From: Paraburkholderia sejongensis
GTDB taxonomy: Bacteria; Pseudomonadota; Gammaproteobacteria; Burkholderiales; Burkholderiaceae
DNA length: 60,683 bases
Assembly: GCF_020880815.1 (NCBI RefSeq)
Contig: NZ_JAJITD010000028.1
Span: 1-60,683 of the forward strand
Direction: 5' to 3'
The position numbers and the translations under genes were made by a program. The notes below the pieces were generated by a model. That model did no database searches and was not told the DNA's origin. It worked only from the letters and a program-made list of their open reading frames with translations. This document shows, one piece after another, positions 60,619 to 60,683 of the stretch (the stretch's first letter is position 1; every line of letters begins with the position of its first letter).

Positions 60619-60683
60619 GTGACTAGTTTCAAGCCTAGGCAAATCGTGGAAAGCATTGAAGTTCTGACAGAGCCGGAGCGCCG
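60619..60683 (+). CDS. Partial gene at the window edge
   Basis: A GTG at 60619 with GGGAG 4 nt upstream opens a frame to the end of the window (about 21 codons, VTSFKPRQIVESIEVLTEPE). It could be the next gene of a second cassette, but 21 codons are not enough to assign a family. Confidence 0.4.
   Translation, partial: MTSFKPRQIVESIEVLTEPER

Noticed and set aside
56480..60683. Genomic island with integrase or insertion sequence
   Set aside because: No integrase, transposase or tRNA gene is visible in or beside the segment; the repeats carry terminators and leaders, not IS ends. A mobile origin remains possible but unproven here.
1..60683. CRISPR arrays, rRNA, tRNA genes or riboswitches
   Set aside because: No regularly spaced repeats, no rRNA stretches and no complete cloverleaf were seen by eye; a covariance-model scan would be needed to be certain.

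Overview
The window is high-GC DNA from a Burkholderiales chromosome, most likely Paraburkholderia or a close Burkholderia relative. The evidence is gene content: a Burkholderia-type porin, fused isobutyryl-CoA mutase IcmF, a bioAFDB operon, AceK, a three-component anthranilate dioxygenase with an AraC regulator, a one-polypeptide indolepyruvate ferredoxin oxidoreductase and a KirBac channel. No rRNA, tRNA, CRISPR array, insertion sequence or integrase was recognised. The species is an inference.

Layout. 1-6.6 kb: a chemoreceptor, then an AraC regulator next to antABC (anthranilate to catechol). 6.9-14.1 kb: a diguanylate cyclase, a nucleobase permease, a Na+/H+ antiporter, an EAL phosphodiesterase and CutC. 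14.2-24.5 kb: indolepyruvate oxidoreductase, a Kir-type K+ channel, two small paralogous proteins, a LacI / AGE isomerase / PfkB kinase sugar operon (probably mannose to fructose-6-phosphate) and a BASS-family transporter. 25-36 kb: a secreted Gly/Arg-rich protein, a porin, LysR, IcmF, nitronate monooxygenase, a fluoroacetate-dehalogenase-like hydrolase, Lrp and a DMT exporter. 36-41 kb: a tightly packed operon ending in an MBL hydrolase and starting with HMG-CoA lyase, a hydroxyacid dehydrogenase and an RBBP9-like hydrolase. 41-49 kb: sulfate-binding protein, bioAFDB and a secreted alpha/beta hydrolase. 49-55.2 kb: merR-aceK-thiolase-SDR-acyl-CoA dehydrogenase-ychJ, all on the minus strand behind a MerR-type promoter with a 19-bp spacer. 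55.4-56.4 kb: a second MBL hydrolase.

The last 4.2 kb (56.48-60.68 kb) differs from everything before it. GC is visibly lower, and it carries a HEXXH metallopeptidase without a signal peptide followed by four tandem paralogous exported proteins, three with a lipobox. The cassette lies between two 182-bp direct repeats (about 91% identical, no indels). Each repeat holds a strong terminator plus the leader and start codon of a toxin-like gene. The second repeat leads into a short 54-aa relative of the metallopeptidase N-terminus and then a gene cut by the window edge. The best reading is a polymorphic toxin / multi-immunity locus with a periplasm-acting metallopeptidase toxin, caught during duplication and cassette turnover. 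I do not recognise either protein family by name, and this is the strongest candidate for an undescribed system here.

The other regions are ordinary metabolism and regulation. The more notable regulatory signals are the MerR promoter, paired candidate operators upstream of the LacI operon, a perfect palindrome between nitronate monooxygenase and the dehalogenase, and an orphan terminator near 36.05 kb that may end a small RNA.
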